Assembly (NCBI GenBank): GCA_022376465.1
Contig: JACDTU010000003.1
Span: 2,108,001 to 2,172,000, forward strand
DNA: 64,000 nucleotides
From: Cubamyces lactineus
Lineage: Eukaryota; Basidiomycota; Agaricomycetes; Polyporales; Polyporaceae
Reading direction: 5' to 3'
The position numbers were made by a program, and so were the translations under genes. The notes beneath the pieces were generated by a model that was not told the DNA's origin, searched no databases, and saw only the letters and a program-made list of their open reading frames with translations. Positions 1-10,953 of this stretch are shown here, one piece after another; positions within the stretch are counted from its first letter, which is position 1, and each line of letters starts with the position of its first letter.

Positions 1-731
1 GACAAGCCCTGGCCCTGACCTTCACGCTTCTTCTCCTGCTCCTGCTTCTCGCGGTTGCGCTCGAGGAGGCTCTGCAGGCCAGCCTTCTTCTTTGGACGGG
101 CCTTCGGCTGGCTCGGCCCATGCTGAGGCGCGCCTATCTGCTCTGCCTTGGCCGCGGGTCCGGGAGCGGGCGAAGGGCGAGCGGTTGAGGGAGCTCGAGA
201 GCTCGAGCGAGACGAAGCGGATGAGGCGGTAGCGGGCAGCAACGAGCGAGATGCGTGTGATTGAGATGCCGGTGCGTGCTGGGCGGTTGCGGGAACAGCA
301 GGAGGCGTCGCAGCAGCAACTGCAGGAGCAACACTGGGTGCACGAGGCGGGGCAGATGCGTTGCGCCTGGGGCGATCCCGGACCTTCGGGAAGGTGGGCG
401 CGTGCGCGGTGCTGCTGCTGAGCGGGACGTCGTCGTCGCGACCGCATGCGCGGCAGGATCTCCGAAGGACACGTTCTACGACATCAGAACCCGAGGTCGA
501 AGGCGTCTTTCTTTTCTTTCTCTTGCGGATGGACCTGATGCGACCGCCGGAGGAGAGAAAGGGCGTTCCGCAGTGCGAGCAATGGGTGTGAGCGAGAGAG
601 GAGTCTGCGGGATGGAGGAGGCGAGCACGTGTAGCGTGTAAGGCGGCGAGATGGGATGAGATGGGCGACAGGATGAAAGGGAGCGCGAGCTGGAACTTTG
701 CGGTGGCCGCGTTGGGTGTGGCCTGCTGCAT
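1..731 (-). CDS. RNase MRP/P protein subunit, Snm1/Rpr2/Rpp21 type (3' end beyond window)
   Basis: The reading frame is open from an ATG at 731 to the window edge (at least 243 codons, no intron), with an in-frame TAG 12 codons upstream of that ATG. Residues about 50-100 hold two cysteine pairs, HCSHCG and later CRACG, separated by a basic stretch (RKRKKRK). This is the zinc-binding layout of the Rpr2/Rpp21/SNM1 family, which binds RNA in RNase MRP or RNase P in the nucleolus and acts in pre-rRNA or tRNA processing. The remainder is A/S/P-rich and ends, as far as visible, in a basic helix with AGLQSLLERNREKQ. The family call rests on the cysteine spacing and overall layout; whether the complex is MRP or P cannot be decided here. 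It is divergent from the BTB gene, 271 bp apart. Confidence 0.72.
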   Translation of the reverse strand, partial: MQQATPNAATAKFQLALPFILSPISSHLAALHATRARLLHPADSSLAHTHCSHCGTPFLSSGGRIRSIRKRKKRKTPSTSGSDVVERVLRRSCRACGRDDDVPLSSSTAHAPTFPKVRDRPRRNASAPPRAPSVAPAVAAATPPAVPATAQHAPASQSHASRSLLPATASSASSRSSSRAPSTARPSPAPGPAAKAEQIGAPQHGPSQPKARPKKKAGLQSLLERNREKQEQEKKREGQGQGL

Positions 732-1002
732 TGCGGCGTTGACTGAGTCGGACGCTGGGGTCGCCTACAAGGTCGCGCCGCTAGACGCCCATAAACAATA
801 AGCCTCCCATCCCGATATAGACGTGGGCTGGGGTTAGGGGTGGGATTTAGCATGGCCGTGGCATTGTTCTCTGAGAAGCCATTGTCCTGCAACCAACTGC
901 TCAAATGGCCATTCCTCTCAGCTCCCCTCCTTCCCTCACTTTCCTCTCTGCTTTCAGCATCCCCCTCTGCAGCGCTTGCGCTCGTCCTTCCTGACGCCCT
1001 CC

Positions 1003-2662
1003 ATGCTCCACTCATCTCGTCCAACCCAGCATCGACCACAGCCGTCCATCTCCGGACCCATGCCTGCCGTACTCCCACCTCCAGGCAGCTCGCGTCCGAA
1101 GTCGCCTCCAACCAGCCCACGGCCAAAGCCCAAGATCCGGCGCCCGTCCGTGTCTAGTCCGATGACCTGGCTCTCGCGCGCGTCCTCCTCTGGCTCGACG
1201 CATAACGCTCCGTACGCGCCCTCCAAGCCTGTACGCATCTCGGAGCCGCGTTTCATGGACCCAATGGAGGCTTTTGCCCCTCAACGTAGTGGCGTGCTCG
1301 GCGAAGGCGCAATTGTTGTGAGAACGCCGCAGGATGCCCTGGCTGGCCCAGCAGCATCCGCGTCCTCGCCCGACCTCCTCACCCGCACTCGGAGCGCGTC
1401 CCCCCAACGTCCGATGCCCAAGGAATACGAGGACCGCAATGAATATGAGCGCCCGCACAGTCCACCACTCCCGCCTATCCCGGACAATGATTCCGAGTAT
1501 GAAGACGAGGATGAAGATGAAGATACTGTTGCTTCCCACTCGGCCATGCAGCACTGGCAACCCACGCCCATGTCTGTCACGGCCCATCCGCCACCACCAT
1601 CGCGACCACCGCCGTCGATACCTTCTATCCCTGACTATGATTCCGAAGTTGCACCCGCGCGTCCTGTGTCCCCCCTACGGCCCTCGCCGAAGACCATGCC
1701 ACCTCCGCCAACGGCGGAACACTGCTCACCGTCATCGTCAAGTCTGGCTCATGTTCTCGTCTCACCGCCCCAGTCGCCGTTCGACGCGATTCTCATGTCG
1801 CCTGTGCCCAACAGCACGCTTGACCCTTCTAAGATCATCGTGTCCCTGGAGACAAGCACTGCAACGCATAAGACCACAATGGCTACGCTCACGTCACGGC
1901 CGTCTCACCTCGCATCGTTCTTGTTGGGGCTATTCCCCTCGACGGATTCGGACTCCCGTTCGGTGTATTCGACCAGCAGCGAAGTTGACAGCTCGTTCAA
2001 CTCCATCTTCCATCACCATCTCGCTTCTTCCGGTATCCTGACACACCCGTCGACGAACCTTCACATCTTCCTGGACAGACCGAGTGCGCCGTAAGTGGCC
2101 TTTCATATGGTCCTTCCATCTTTCCTTCTAACATTTTCTGATCATCAGGTATGCCCACATTCTGACCTACTTGCGTATGCCGCATTCCACGCGCGAAGCA
2201 CCCGCCCTCCTTCCGCATGCCGCACGACTGAATGGCTCTTCTGCTCGGCTCGAGGCTCTCATCGAGCTTCGGGACGAAGCCTGCTATCTCGGTCTAGATG
2301 AACTCGAGAGTCTTTGCAATGACGAACTCCGCCATCGCCAAGCTACGCCTAGCAGCCTCGGATTGGGGCTGCACATGCGCGGGTTCAGCAACGCGAGCAA
2401 CCATTCCGTGCGCAGCCTGCACACGCTCCGTGAGCGTGCCGAACCCCTTGAGGGCGTCGATAGAATCACGCACAGGAAGTCGGATGACTCTGGCTTCGCG
2501 AGTGGGGAGACGAGCGGGCGTAAGAGCGGCAGCAGCGCTGAGCTCGAGGGTCCGTGGCCGTCTCCCCACGGACTGCAACAACGCGCGACGCTCAAGGAGA
2601 GGAGCCCCAAGAAGGATGCCTTCGCGTCGCTGAAGGCGAAACCGACGGGCGAATGGATCTGA
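1003..2662 (+). CDS. BTB/POZ (T1/KCTD-like) domain protein with long proline/serine-rich N-terminus
   Basis: There are two exons, 1003-2090 and 2149-2662, joined across a 58 nt GT-AG intron (gtaagt..catcag). The protein is about 533 aa. Residues 1-300 are low complexity (P/S-rich, with an acidic EDEDEDED run) and probably disordered. The join restores a BTB core of the KCTD type at about 315-430: DSSFNSIF, HIFLDRPSAPYAHILTYLR, then LIELRDEACYLGLDELE. Such domains form oligomers and often recruit cullin-3, but no partner is visible here. The C-terminus is S/K-rich. The first in-frame ATG of the open frame is 1003; an ATG at 1060 is an alternative, since the leading part is not conserved sequence. 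The family is clear, the cellular role is not. Confidence 0.78.
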
Positions 2663-3205
2663 GCGTTGTGGCGGTTATGATTAGTGCACGTTGCCCTTCG
2701 GATCATGCTCCACTGTTGTCCTCTATGTCATGCTTTCTCAGTTTGGCCTTGTGCTCTCCATCATCTACGCTCGTTTTGCCTAGTGTTTACAACCCACCTG
2801 CTGTATTAGCATGCACCACCACTCTCATTTTGCGTGTTTTGACGCTAAACTGTATCGCCGCTGTTTTCCGCCCATTAGCTGTAGCTCTTCATATCTGATG
2901 CACGCACCGTGTTCGTTGTAGTATTATCATCCTTCAATAGATCGAAGTGTCCGTAGCCACGGAAGTAACGTCATGGATTCACGCCACCTAAGATGTGAAG
3001 AAACATCGGAAACCGCACGCAGCGACGTTGAATGGGAAGCGCGTTGGACGTGGCTTGCATATAGCAGGAAGAAGGTTGTTAGGCGCGGTACAAAACGTAT
3101 CGCAACAGTTGCCTGCTTCCTCGGACAGAGGCTGTACGTGCAAGTTCCGGCGAAGTCCCTTGTACTGCATGGCATATCAGGGTCTAGAGTGCGCCAAGTA
3201 CCGTA
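2663..3205. other. Intergenic, convergent 3' ends
   Basis: This lies between the stop codons of the BTB gene and of the small S/T-P-rich gene on the other strand. It contains pyrimidine-rich and AT-richer sequence as expected for two 3' UTRs. Short open frames on both strands show no recognisable protein features. Confidence 0.6.
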
Positions 3206-3663
3206 TTATTGCTTCGGCGCCCATAGGTCATAGAGCTCCCTGTCGGCGGGGTCGAAGCACGTCACCAATGCAGGGTCGGCACGGATGGTGACTTTGCGCG
3301 CTGGCGTGCCGAACGCTGACGGAGGCGCGGAGGGGATTGGGCGGTAGAGCGAGCGCGAGGGCTCGAGGATGCGGGAGAGGTTGGAGATGGTGGACGACGT
3401 CGGGGACGCGTCTCCCGCTTGTCCGTTCTGGCGCAAAGATACGGATGTTAGCATGAGTTATTCGAATATGGGTGCGATCCGAGGGCAGACCTCGCCACGC
3501 GTTGGGGTAGTACCGCGATTGCGGAGGCCCGAGTCTGGAGTCACGGGCTCTCTCACTATTGTGCACAATAACGTCAGCTTCATATTGTATGCATTCTGTT
3601 ATAGATAGAGTACTTACGCGGAGAGCTTACTGGTGGGGTCGTAAAGCGCGTTGAGGAGGCCAT
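3206..3663 (-). CDS. Small S/T-P-rich protein, conserved-looking, function unknown
   Basis: Three exons (3618-3663, 3491-3555, 3206-3427) join in phase to give 110 aa beginning MASSTRFTTPP. The first 50 residues hold clustered Ser/Thr-Pro sites (FTTPP, VSSPL, VTPD, TTPTR, DASPT). The C-terminal 50 residues look like a compact conserved block: LYRPIPSAPPSAFGTPARK, then TIRADPALVTCFDP and ELYDLW. FGTPARK contains a T-P-x-R/K sequence, a consensus for CDK phosphorylation, so a cell-cycle or spindle-linked role is a guess. The start is the only ATG that joins in phase with the later exons; the larger open frame in exon 1 of another phase has no ATG. I could not assign it to a named family. Confidence 0.6.
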
Positions 3664-3869
3664 GGTCCGAGTCCTGCTCGCGGACAGCCACAAAGTCCTT
3701 TGCGTCTGCAGAACGCTCAGCGCTGATGGCAGGTCCCGTGATGTGACTGACGCGACGAGAATGTCACACCGCGATAGTCACACTCTCCACGGGGCGCGGA
3801 GCCGGACAGGGTCAAGCTCTCGCGGCGAGCGTCCGAGATAATAATTCCCTCTTGTCCGCTTCCACCACC

Positions 3870-6800
3870 ATGAACATCTTCCGAAGCCGTGCGTATGCGC
3901 CTTCTCGTTTACCAGGCTTGATGAACTGACTGCTCGTGCTCTATGTTGCAGTCCTAGGCAAAGTTTGGCGTGCGTGCGAGCCGCTCGACTCCTGCACGGA
4001 GCAGCCACTCTGACATCACCGTACCATCGCAGACGATCCCAATGCGGCCGAGGTCGTCAAGATCTCAGAGGGCCAGCTCTACCTCGTCCGCTCCGGTGCC
4101 GTGCGCGGCGGTCGCGAGTGCATGTCCGTTCGCCCGCTCTCTTTGTCAACATTGTATATGAAGCCGTCGTACTGAGACCCGCGCGCCCTTTGCAGATACA
4201 ATGATGCCATGGCGACGATCCGGCGCGTTCCCTCTGTCGAACACCACTTCCAGCTTGTTATCACGCGCGTGTACGAGGACGGAGACCAGGAGCTGCTGGA
4301 GGACGAGGAAGAGAGTGAGTGTATCCGGTCTTTGACGACGCCGTTCCTCAGTGATATTTATCTACCAATCTTCCCTGCGGCAATGTGTGCTGCAGCTGAT
4401 GAGGAGCGCGTCTTCTTGATTGGCGAAGAGCTTGAATTCAGAACGGGCACCACTGCGGACGGCGAGCCCACGTTCGTTTGGCGGGATCTGGACGGCGACG
4501 TTGACGAACTCTACGAGTTTGTGGCCCCGGGCACGAACGAGCCTACGCGCGCATTCTTCGAGACGTGCATGTACCGCGCGATGTACGAGCGTAAGTACCG
4601 CGCTAGTGCCGACAGCCTCGCCGATGCCGACCTGCAGGAGTTCATATGGCAGTGCGTACATTCCCCATTCGGAAAGTAGGTTAGACTTGGGGTTCCTGAC
4701 GGTTCACATCCAGCCCTCCCGCAGCGAAGAAATCGAAGGGCAAGGCAACGCGGAAAGTATCAGCGCCCAAATCAGACCAAGTGGCGCCTTCCGCCACAAT
4801 ACCAGACTCTGCGGTTGCTACCACCTCCGCCAGCCCACCTGCGAGCACAGTCGTACAGAATACCCCTTCACAGTCGCAGTCGTCCGAACCCGACATGCCC
4901 ACCCTCGTAAGCGAACCGGCTGAGCTGCATCTGTGGGACAAGGACCACGGCGTGTTCGTCAAGCAGGCTGATGTCATCGCGCGAGTGGCGCATAACCCCG
5001 CGGGCGGGCAGTACGACTATTGGCTAGCGGCATCGACGGATGAGGGACAGGTGCTTGCGCACAAGTTATCGTCAGAAATGAATCAACGGTGGTCCTCACG
5101 GGTCGTCTCATTTACGTGGAATAACGTCGACGACCGCGGGGTTGGGAACAGCTGGTGCCTACGGTTCCTGTCAGAGGAGTCGTTTAACCGGTTCCGGGAG
5201 GTGTGCACTCGCGCGTTGTGGGAGGCATCGAACCAGTTGCTTTGGAATAAGGCGAAGGTCAGCAGTCCTACTGTGCGCCACTGACGGATTGTTGATCAGT
5301 TTCTGTCACAGCCCGATGAGCAAAATTACGTTCTGAGCTCAGTCACCGAAGATGTCGAGATGAAGGATGTCGAAGACGAGTCTGATGAGGAAGACGCCGT
5401 GGAAGAGGAGCTTGGTATGCGAAGCTGTCATTTAGTTCGACGCGAGTCCTGCTGACAACCACGGTAGACAAGAGCGAAGATGAGGAAGAGGAAGAATACC
5501 CCGAGGAAGACGAGGAGGCGCCTGCCATGCCGAAGGGCCGGAACAAGCAGCTCACGGTTGGCTACAAGGGTGACAGATCCTATGTAGTCCGGGACGACAA
5601 GATTGGCGTCTTCAGCCATACAGGGCAGGGCCAGGTCAAGTACTATGCGTCCATTAGCAACGTCGCGACACCGAAAGGGAAAGTGTTCAGTCCGAAGCAC
5701 GTACGTCATTTGTCCGCCTGTTGTTTGGACGTTAGTCTGACAGATAGGCAGGTCATGCTGCACGACCAAGACACCAAGATGGTGTTGATGAACCCTGCCG
5801 AGCCCCACGCGTTGTACAGCCTTGACATCGAACGTGGCAAGGTTGTCGAGGAGTGGAAGGTGCACGACGACATCACCGTGGACGCGATCGCGCCGGACAA
5901 CAAGTTTGCGCAGATGACACCCGAGCAGACCCTCGTGGGCATCTCGCACAACTCGCTCTTCCGTATCGACCCGCGCGTGTCGGGCACGAAGATGGTCGAC
6001 TCACAGTTCAAGCAGTACGTCTCGCGGAACGCGTTCTCCTCCGTCGCGACAACCGAGGCGGGCAAGCTCGCCGTCGCGAGCGAGAAGGGCGACCTCCGCC
6101 TCTTCGACTCGATCGGCAAGAACGCGAAGACTGCGCTGCCCCCGCTCGGCGACCCAATTATTGGCGTCGATGTCACCGCGAACGGCCGCTGGATCGTTGC
6201 GACGACCAAGACGTACCTCCTCCTCATCGACACGCTCATCGGCGAGGGCCGCTACACTGGCAGCCTCGGGTTCGACCGCAGCTTCCCTGCGAACGCGAAG
6301 CCGATCCCGCGGAGGTTGCAGCTGCGCGCGGAACACGTCGCGTACATGGACAACAGCGTGTCCTTCACGCCTGCCAGGTGGGTTCCTCGCGACCTCTCGC
6401 GTCCTGTCCGAGTCCTCGGAACGCTCGTACTCACACAACATCCCCATACGCGGACGCAGATTCAACATGGGCGAGGGCAAGGAAGAGAACGCGATCGTCA
6501 CGTCAACGGGCCAGTACGTCGTCGCCTGGGACTTCGCCAAGGTGAAGAAGGGCCAGCTCGACAAGTACGAGATCAAGAAGTACGTGTGCTTCCACATCCC
6601 TGTCCCCATCCCCAGCGCAACGCCCCACCTCCGATTGGCTCGAGCAAGGCTAATCTGCGCTTCTTCTCTTCCTTCCTCCCCACCCCCACAGGTACGACCA
6701 GTTCGTCGTGCAAGACAATTTCAAGTTCGGCGACGATAAGGAGATTGTACGTAACCGCCACCTCCGCTCCGCCGCTGTCTCTCTTCCCGGCATCACTCGC

Positions 6801-6948
6801 CGCTCACGCGAATTTCTGCGCTGCACAGATCGTGGCCCTCCAGAACGACGTGCTCGCGATCAACAAGAAGAATCTCCGGAGGCCGACGCGAGCCTCGCTC
6901 GCCGCGGGCAGCCGCACGCGCTCGAGCATTGTCAATGCCCCGTACTGA
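3870..6948 (+). CDS. VID27: Vid27 family protein (vacuolar import and degradation protein 27)
   Basis: Eleven short introns join twelve exons into a protein of roughly 800 aa. The N-terminus (MNIFRSLLGKVW, then DPNAAEVVKISEGQLYLVRSG and YNDAMATIRR) is the conserved Vid27 N-terminal block. A PH-like middle region follows (HLWDKDHGVFVKQ .. WSSRVVSFTW). After an acidic linker (EDEEEEEYPEEDEE) comes the C-terminal beta-propeller-like Vid27 domain, with VGYKGDRSYVV, VSRNAFSSVATTEAGKLAVA, GWIVATTKTYLLL-type and GQYVVAWDF strands. Yeast Vid27 is a cytoplasmic protein linked by screens to vacuolar degradation of fructose-1,6-bisphosphatase; its biochemical activity is unknown. The exon 1 coding part is only 19 nt, and several introns split codons, but all joins keep conserved motifs continuous. 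Confidence 0.9.
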
Positions 6949-7348
6949 TCGCGAGACCTGTCGGTGTCGATCGTGTGAAGTGCATAGGGTATATCTTCCG
7001 GAGCTTCTGCTATGGGTAAACGTGTTACGAGAAGAGCACTCATTGTATCATTTCTGGATATGTTTCAATCACTGCTTTGTCTTCACATTAAACGTCCAAC
7101 TGCTTTAGTTCTTGACGTGGACGAACGATACAGGGGCCTCAACTTGCATAGCCTTACTCGGCTGAGAACCCGAGCTGTGCTATACGCCTGACCCGTGTAG
7201 GGTCTGTACTAACGATGCCCGCGGATTCTGACACGAACAATTACATTATAGTTAAGACTGCCGATGGTGATCGCACGCATATACACACAGGGGGTACTAT
7301 CCAACATTACATGTGTGAACCTCTAAACCCCGCAACCCAAAAGTCCGT
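6949..7348. other. Intergenic, convergent 3' ends of VID27 and glutamine synthetase
   Basis: The 400 bp contain AT-richer runs suitable for 3' UTRs and polyadenylation of both flanking genes. No coding or RNA feature was seen. Confidence 0.6.
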
Positions 7349-8657
7349 TTACTTGTCCAGGCAGGTGGTCTCTACGATGATGCTCGTTACTCGGTAGGGG
7401 TCTGCGGAACGGATCATGAGTCCTGGAACGGTGGAGAATGGAGGAGCGGGCAGCCCGAAACTTACCGATGTTGGACGCCGGGCGGCGGTCTTCGAGGTAG
7501 CCGAAGCCCTGAGCACCGACATGGCGGGGAATACGGATGGACGCGCCACGGTTGGCAACACCGGACGTGAAAGTGCCGATGTGGCCAGTCTCGTGACGGC
7601 CAGTGAGACGGAGGTCGTTGTCCTCGCCGTACACAGCGATGTGCTCGTTGTGACGCTTGGCGAGCTTGGCAATCGCCTCCTCAATGTGCTTCATGCCTCC
7701 AGGTTCGCGCATCGCCTTGGTGGAGTAGTTGGTGTGGCAGCCAGCACCGTTCCAGTCGCCCTGGAGAGGCTTGGGGTGGAAGGAGACCTTAATGCCCCAC
7801 TGCTCAGCGATACGGATGAGGAGGTAGCGGGCCATCCAGAGGTGGTCGCCCATGGAGATGCCTTCGCAAGGGCCGACCTGGAACTCCCACTGCGAGGGCA
7901 TGACCTCGGCGTTGATACCAGAGATGTTCACACCGGCGTACAGACACGCGCGGTAGTGAGCCTCAATCAAGTCGCGAGCGAAGACCTTGCCGGCGCCTTA
8001 ACGTAATCGCTTCAATTAGAATGCAATGGCGGGGAGGCGACACCGGAACATATGAAACGCACCAGCACCGCAGTAGTAGGGACCCTGAGGACCAGGGAAA
8101 CCGCCCTTCGGCCAACCATAGGGAGTACCGTCCATGTCGAAGAGGGTGTACTCCTGCTCGATACCGAACCAGGGAACCTGATCCTTGGCGAGCTCCATGA
8201 CTTTTGCGGCATGGTGACGGTAGTTGGTCCTGTTAGGGGTGCCGTCGTTGTTGTAGCACTCCGCAAGGACGAGAATGTTGTCACCGCCGCGGAAGGGGTC
8301 CTTGAAGATCGCGCAAGGGCGAAGGTAGACATCGGAGTCACCGCCGGGGGCCTGGTTGGTGGAGGAACCATCGAAGTCCCAGATGCGGAGCTGACCGATG
8401 TCGGTCACCTTCTTGGTGACGGTCTGAATGCGGAGTCAGAAGATGTGCTATACGCTGGTGCGGCGGGTTGTGCACTCACTGTCGTTTTGGAACGGAGGCC
8501 ACCATCGCCATCGATCCAGACGTCTATGGAGATTGAGCGGGTGAGTGCGAGGCGCGGAAGGAAGTAGCGGGTGGGGCATACACTCTGCCTGAATTTTGTC
8601 GCCCTGGGGGAGAGCGAGGTAGGGGGCGAGGAGTTCGGGGCGGTAGGTGTGGGACAT
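7349..8657 (-). CDS. glnA: Glutamine synthetase (type II, eukaryotic)
   Basis: Five exons give about 356 aa, the usual length of fungal GSII. It makes glutamine from glutamate, ammonia and ATP, the main route of ammonium assimilation, in the cytosol. Conserved features in order are [21 protein letters not shown] at the start, [14 protein letters not shown] across the first intron, [20 protein letters not shown], the active-site [25 protein letters not shown] across intron 3, [15 protein letters not shown], the ATP-site [19 protein letters not shown] and [10 protein letters not shown]. The last exon ends in a Lys codon and TAA at 7349-7351. All catalytic motifs are intact. Three GATA-factor type sites lie in the upstream region (see separate entry), consistent with nitrogen control. 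Confidence 0.95.
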
Positions 8658-9185
8658 GGCGAAAGGTATAGAGCGCGAGCGACGCTAGAAAGAGGAGGGA
8701 GGTGGTGGTGAGAGGTTGAGAGTGTGCACGCCGAGTCAATTGATTAAAGCTATAGCAAGGGGGGTGTTTACGGCTGTTTGTCTGGGGCACCGAAGTGGCT
8801 TATCTCGGACTGGGAGGGCGGAGGGGGCACCGCATCTAGCCGAGTCCGGGATCCACATCGGGCTGGAGCCCCCAACAGAGACGCCTGACCGTCCGGACCG
8901 CCCGAGTGCACACGCACAGGCGGAGAGACGCCTGCCCAGCCTTCCGTTATCTCTGCCCGACGCGCGAGCCATGCTCCCCGCAATTTTCTGTGCAATTTAG
9001 TCGTGCCAGTCTCGAGTCATCGTCGCGACGTTTCCCCGCAAGCCACGAATGAGGAATCTCCCCGGAACGACCGCAGTCAACCGACACATACTGATTGGCT
9101 GTTGGAGAGGCGCTCAGAGATAAGGACTAGGACGGACGGCCGCTGCCCCGTGGCTCCCCTCCGCCACCGCCGGCATATTCATCCT
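8658..9185. other. Glutamine synthetase upstream region / 3' end of ERJ5-like gene
   Basis: This 528 bp gap holds the promoter of glutamine synthetase (transcribed leftwards) and the stop side of the next gene. It carries three HGATAR sequences and one CCAAT-type sequence (gattgg near 9093). Confidence 0.6.
8800..9123. promoter_or_regulatory. Three GATA-factor (HGATAR) sites upstream of glutamine synthetase
   Basis: AGATAA occurs on the minus strand at about 8800-8805 (read as TTATCT on plus) and about 8947-8952, and on the plus strand at 9118-9123. They lie about 145-465 bp before the glutamine synthetase ATG. HGATAR is the site bound by AreA/Nit2-type nitrogen regulators, which control ammonium-assimilation genes in fungi. 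The sites are seen directly; their use is inferred. Confidence 0.45.
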
Positions 9186-10645
9186 TCACTTCCTCCTCAC
9201 GGCCTTTCTCCTCCTCCCACCCGCCATCGTCGTCGCTCCCCGCTGCCCGCCCTTGACGCTGCCCCCGCCCGAGGTGCTTCCTTCTCTCGGAGTAACTGCA
9301 CCGCTACTCGGCACATCAGACGCCGTTCCCGAGCCCCCGTCGCTATCCTCTTCTCCACCCTCCGGCTCCGCGCTAGCCCCTTCTATCTTCGTCCCATCGC
9401 GTCTAACAACTTTCCCCACCAGACTAGTCACAAGGGACAGGAACCATGTCCTCTTGATCGATGGGGGGACCGCAGTGTCGCTGTTAACCGGAAACATGCT
9501 CCCATCTGCTTCCAGCTGATGGAGACGTTACGACATAGTTCAATGGCCTGAAAGTTGCCGAAGCTACTCACAATGTAAACGTCGTCGCCTTCCACCACCA
9601 TGTCCACCGTCTTGCCTGCAATAACATTCCCGTCTTCGTCAAGTCGTGGGCCTCCGCCGAGGTTGACTTTGACCTAATGCGGAGTCCCCGTTAGTTTGGG
9701 AATCATACCAGCATCCGGCACAGAACCTGCCTTTCGCTGTCCTTCTAACGGGGTCATCTTTTGGCCCCATGCGGCGGCGCGAGCTTGGTCCCTGATCTCA
9801 TGGACGCGCTTCAAGTCCCGATTATAGTTCATCTTCTGAACGAGGTATTGTAGTCCAGATGTCAACATGACCAAGAAAGTGAGAACAGCCTGTCCACAAG
9901 GTCGTGAGCATGACTCGGCTTCCGTAACAGAACAGAGCAGCGCAATCCTTACCCCAAGCCCAGGACGGAATCGTGAATAATAATAGCCAGTGCCCCGCCA
10001 TCTCGGCACCCCGTTCTTGTAGAAGAAGTCATAGCTACAAGTAGCACAGGATGAGTCCGTTGCATCGGCAATGATGAGGGTTCACTCTGCCGACCGTACC
10101 GTTCGCGTTTCTCCGGATTCCTCAAGATTGAGGCGACTACACCCAGCCGCGCGAACCGTTCATGCGCGTTCTTCACACCTTTGTTTTTGTCCGGGCTGTC
10201 GTGCGAGTGAGACCTTGTTGCACGAATGCGGCGGCGGCGAACTACTCACTGAAGCTGTAAGCTCTTCTTCCTGTACGCCTTTGAGATCTCCGAAGTGGAC
10301 GCCGTCGAGGGCACTTCCAGCCACGAGTAGAACGTAGTCCCCTTTCCTGCACGCCGTTCACACCATGAGTACCAAGTGAATGAGCCAAGACCGCGCATGC
10401 CTCACCTTCCGCGGCTTCTATCGCGCTCACGAGGTCAAATATCTCGTGGTCTTCCTACGTGCGGAGGCGTAAGTCGAGTCTGACAGTTCGAGGGCATCCT
10501 TGGCACGCGTACCTTTGTCCACCTGCGATCATCCAGTTCGCGTCAGCTCGCCTTGTCCTCTCCTCGAGACTGCAACGAAATGTACGTACGCGACGACAGC
10601 CGTTACCAGAACAGCCAAGAAAGCGATGAGGTGCAAAATCCTCAT
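9186..10645 (-). CDS. ER membrane J-domain protein, Erj5-like co-chaperone
   Basis: Nine exons, some very short, encode about 340 aa. The order is: a hydrophobic signal/anchor (MRILHLIAFLAVLVTAVVA), WTKEDHEIFDLV, then a J domain with FYSWLEVPSTAS and AYRKKSLQLHPDKN. The invariant HPD motif is split by an intron (CA|C) and only appears after splicing. It is followed by RYDFFYKNGVPRWRGTGYYYSRFRPGLG, a second membrane segment (VLTFLVMLTSGLQYLV), a basic helix and an S/G-rich tail ending GGRRRKAVRRK. J-proteins stimulate the ATPase of Hsp70; this layout matches fungal Erj5, which supports BiP/Kar2 in ER protein folding. A TAG five codons upstream fixes the start. It is head to head with RRN7, 308 bp apart. 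Confidence 0.85.
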
Positions 10646-10953
10646 TTTTGCCTGTTCGGCCTACGAGCAGCGCGTAGGAGAGACAGCACAAGTCGGATGA
10701 ACAGTCCGCGGGAGGACGAACGAGCGAGACGCTTGAGAGAGTGAAGAAAAGCCGAGTGCCAGCTGAACGCGGTGAACGCGGTGTCCTGCCACCGAGGTCG
10801 CTTTCGATCGTTGCGCTTCTTGATCGGGGGCCACGTGGTTATCTAATCTCTGGGAGTACCACTTCATTTCGAGCTGCCTCTCTGCCACTTACCGCAAACA
10901 CTACTAGTCCGCCGCGGTTTGGCTCTGCTCTCATTTGCATAGACGTATTACAG
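10646..10953. promoter_or_regulatory. Shared divergent promoter, Erj5-like gene and RRN7
   Basis: The 308 bp separate two start codons facing away from each other, so both promoters must lie here or overlap the 5' ends. No clear TATA box was identified. A CACGTG-type E-box core occurs near 10832 (ccacgtgg). Confidence 0.5.
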
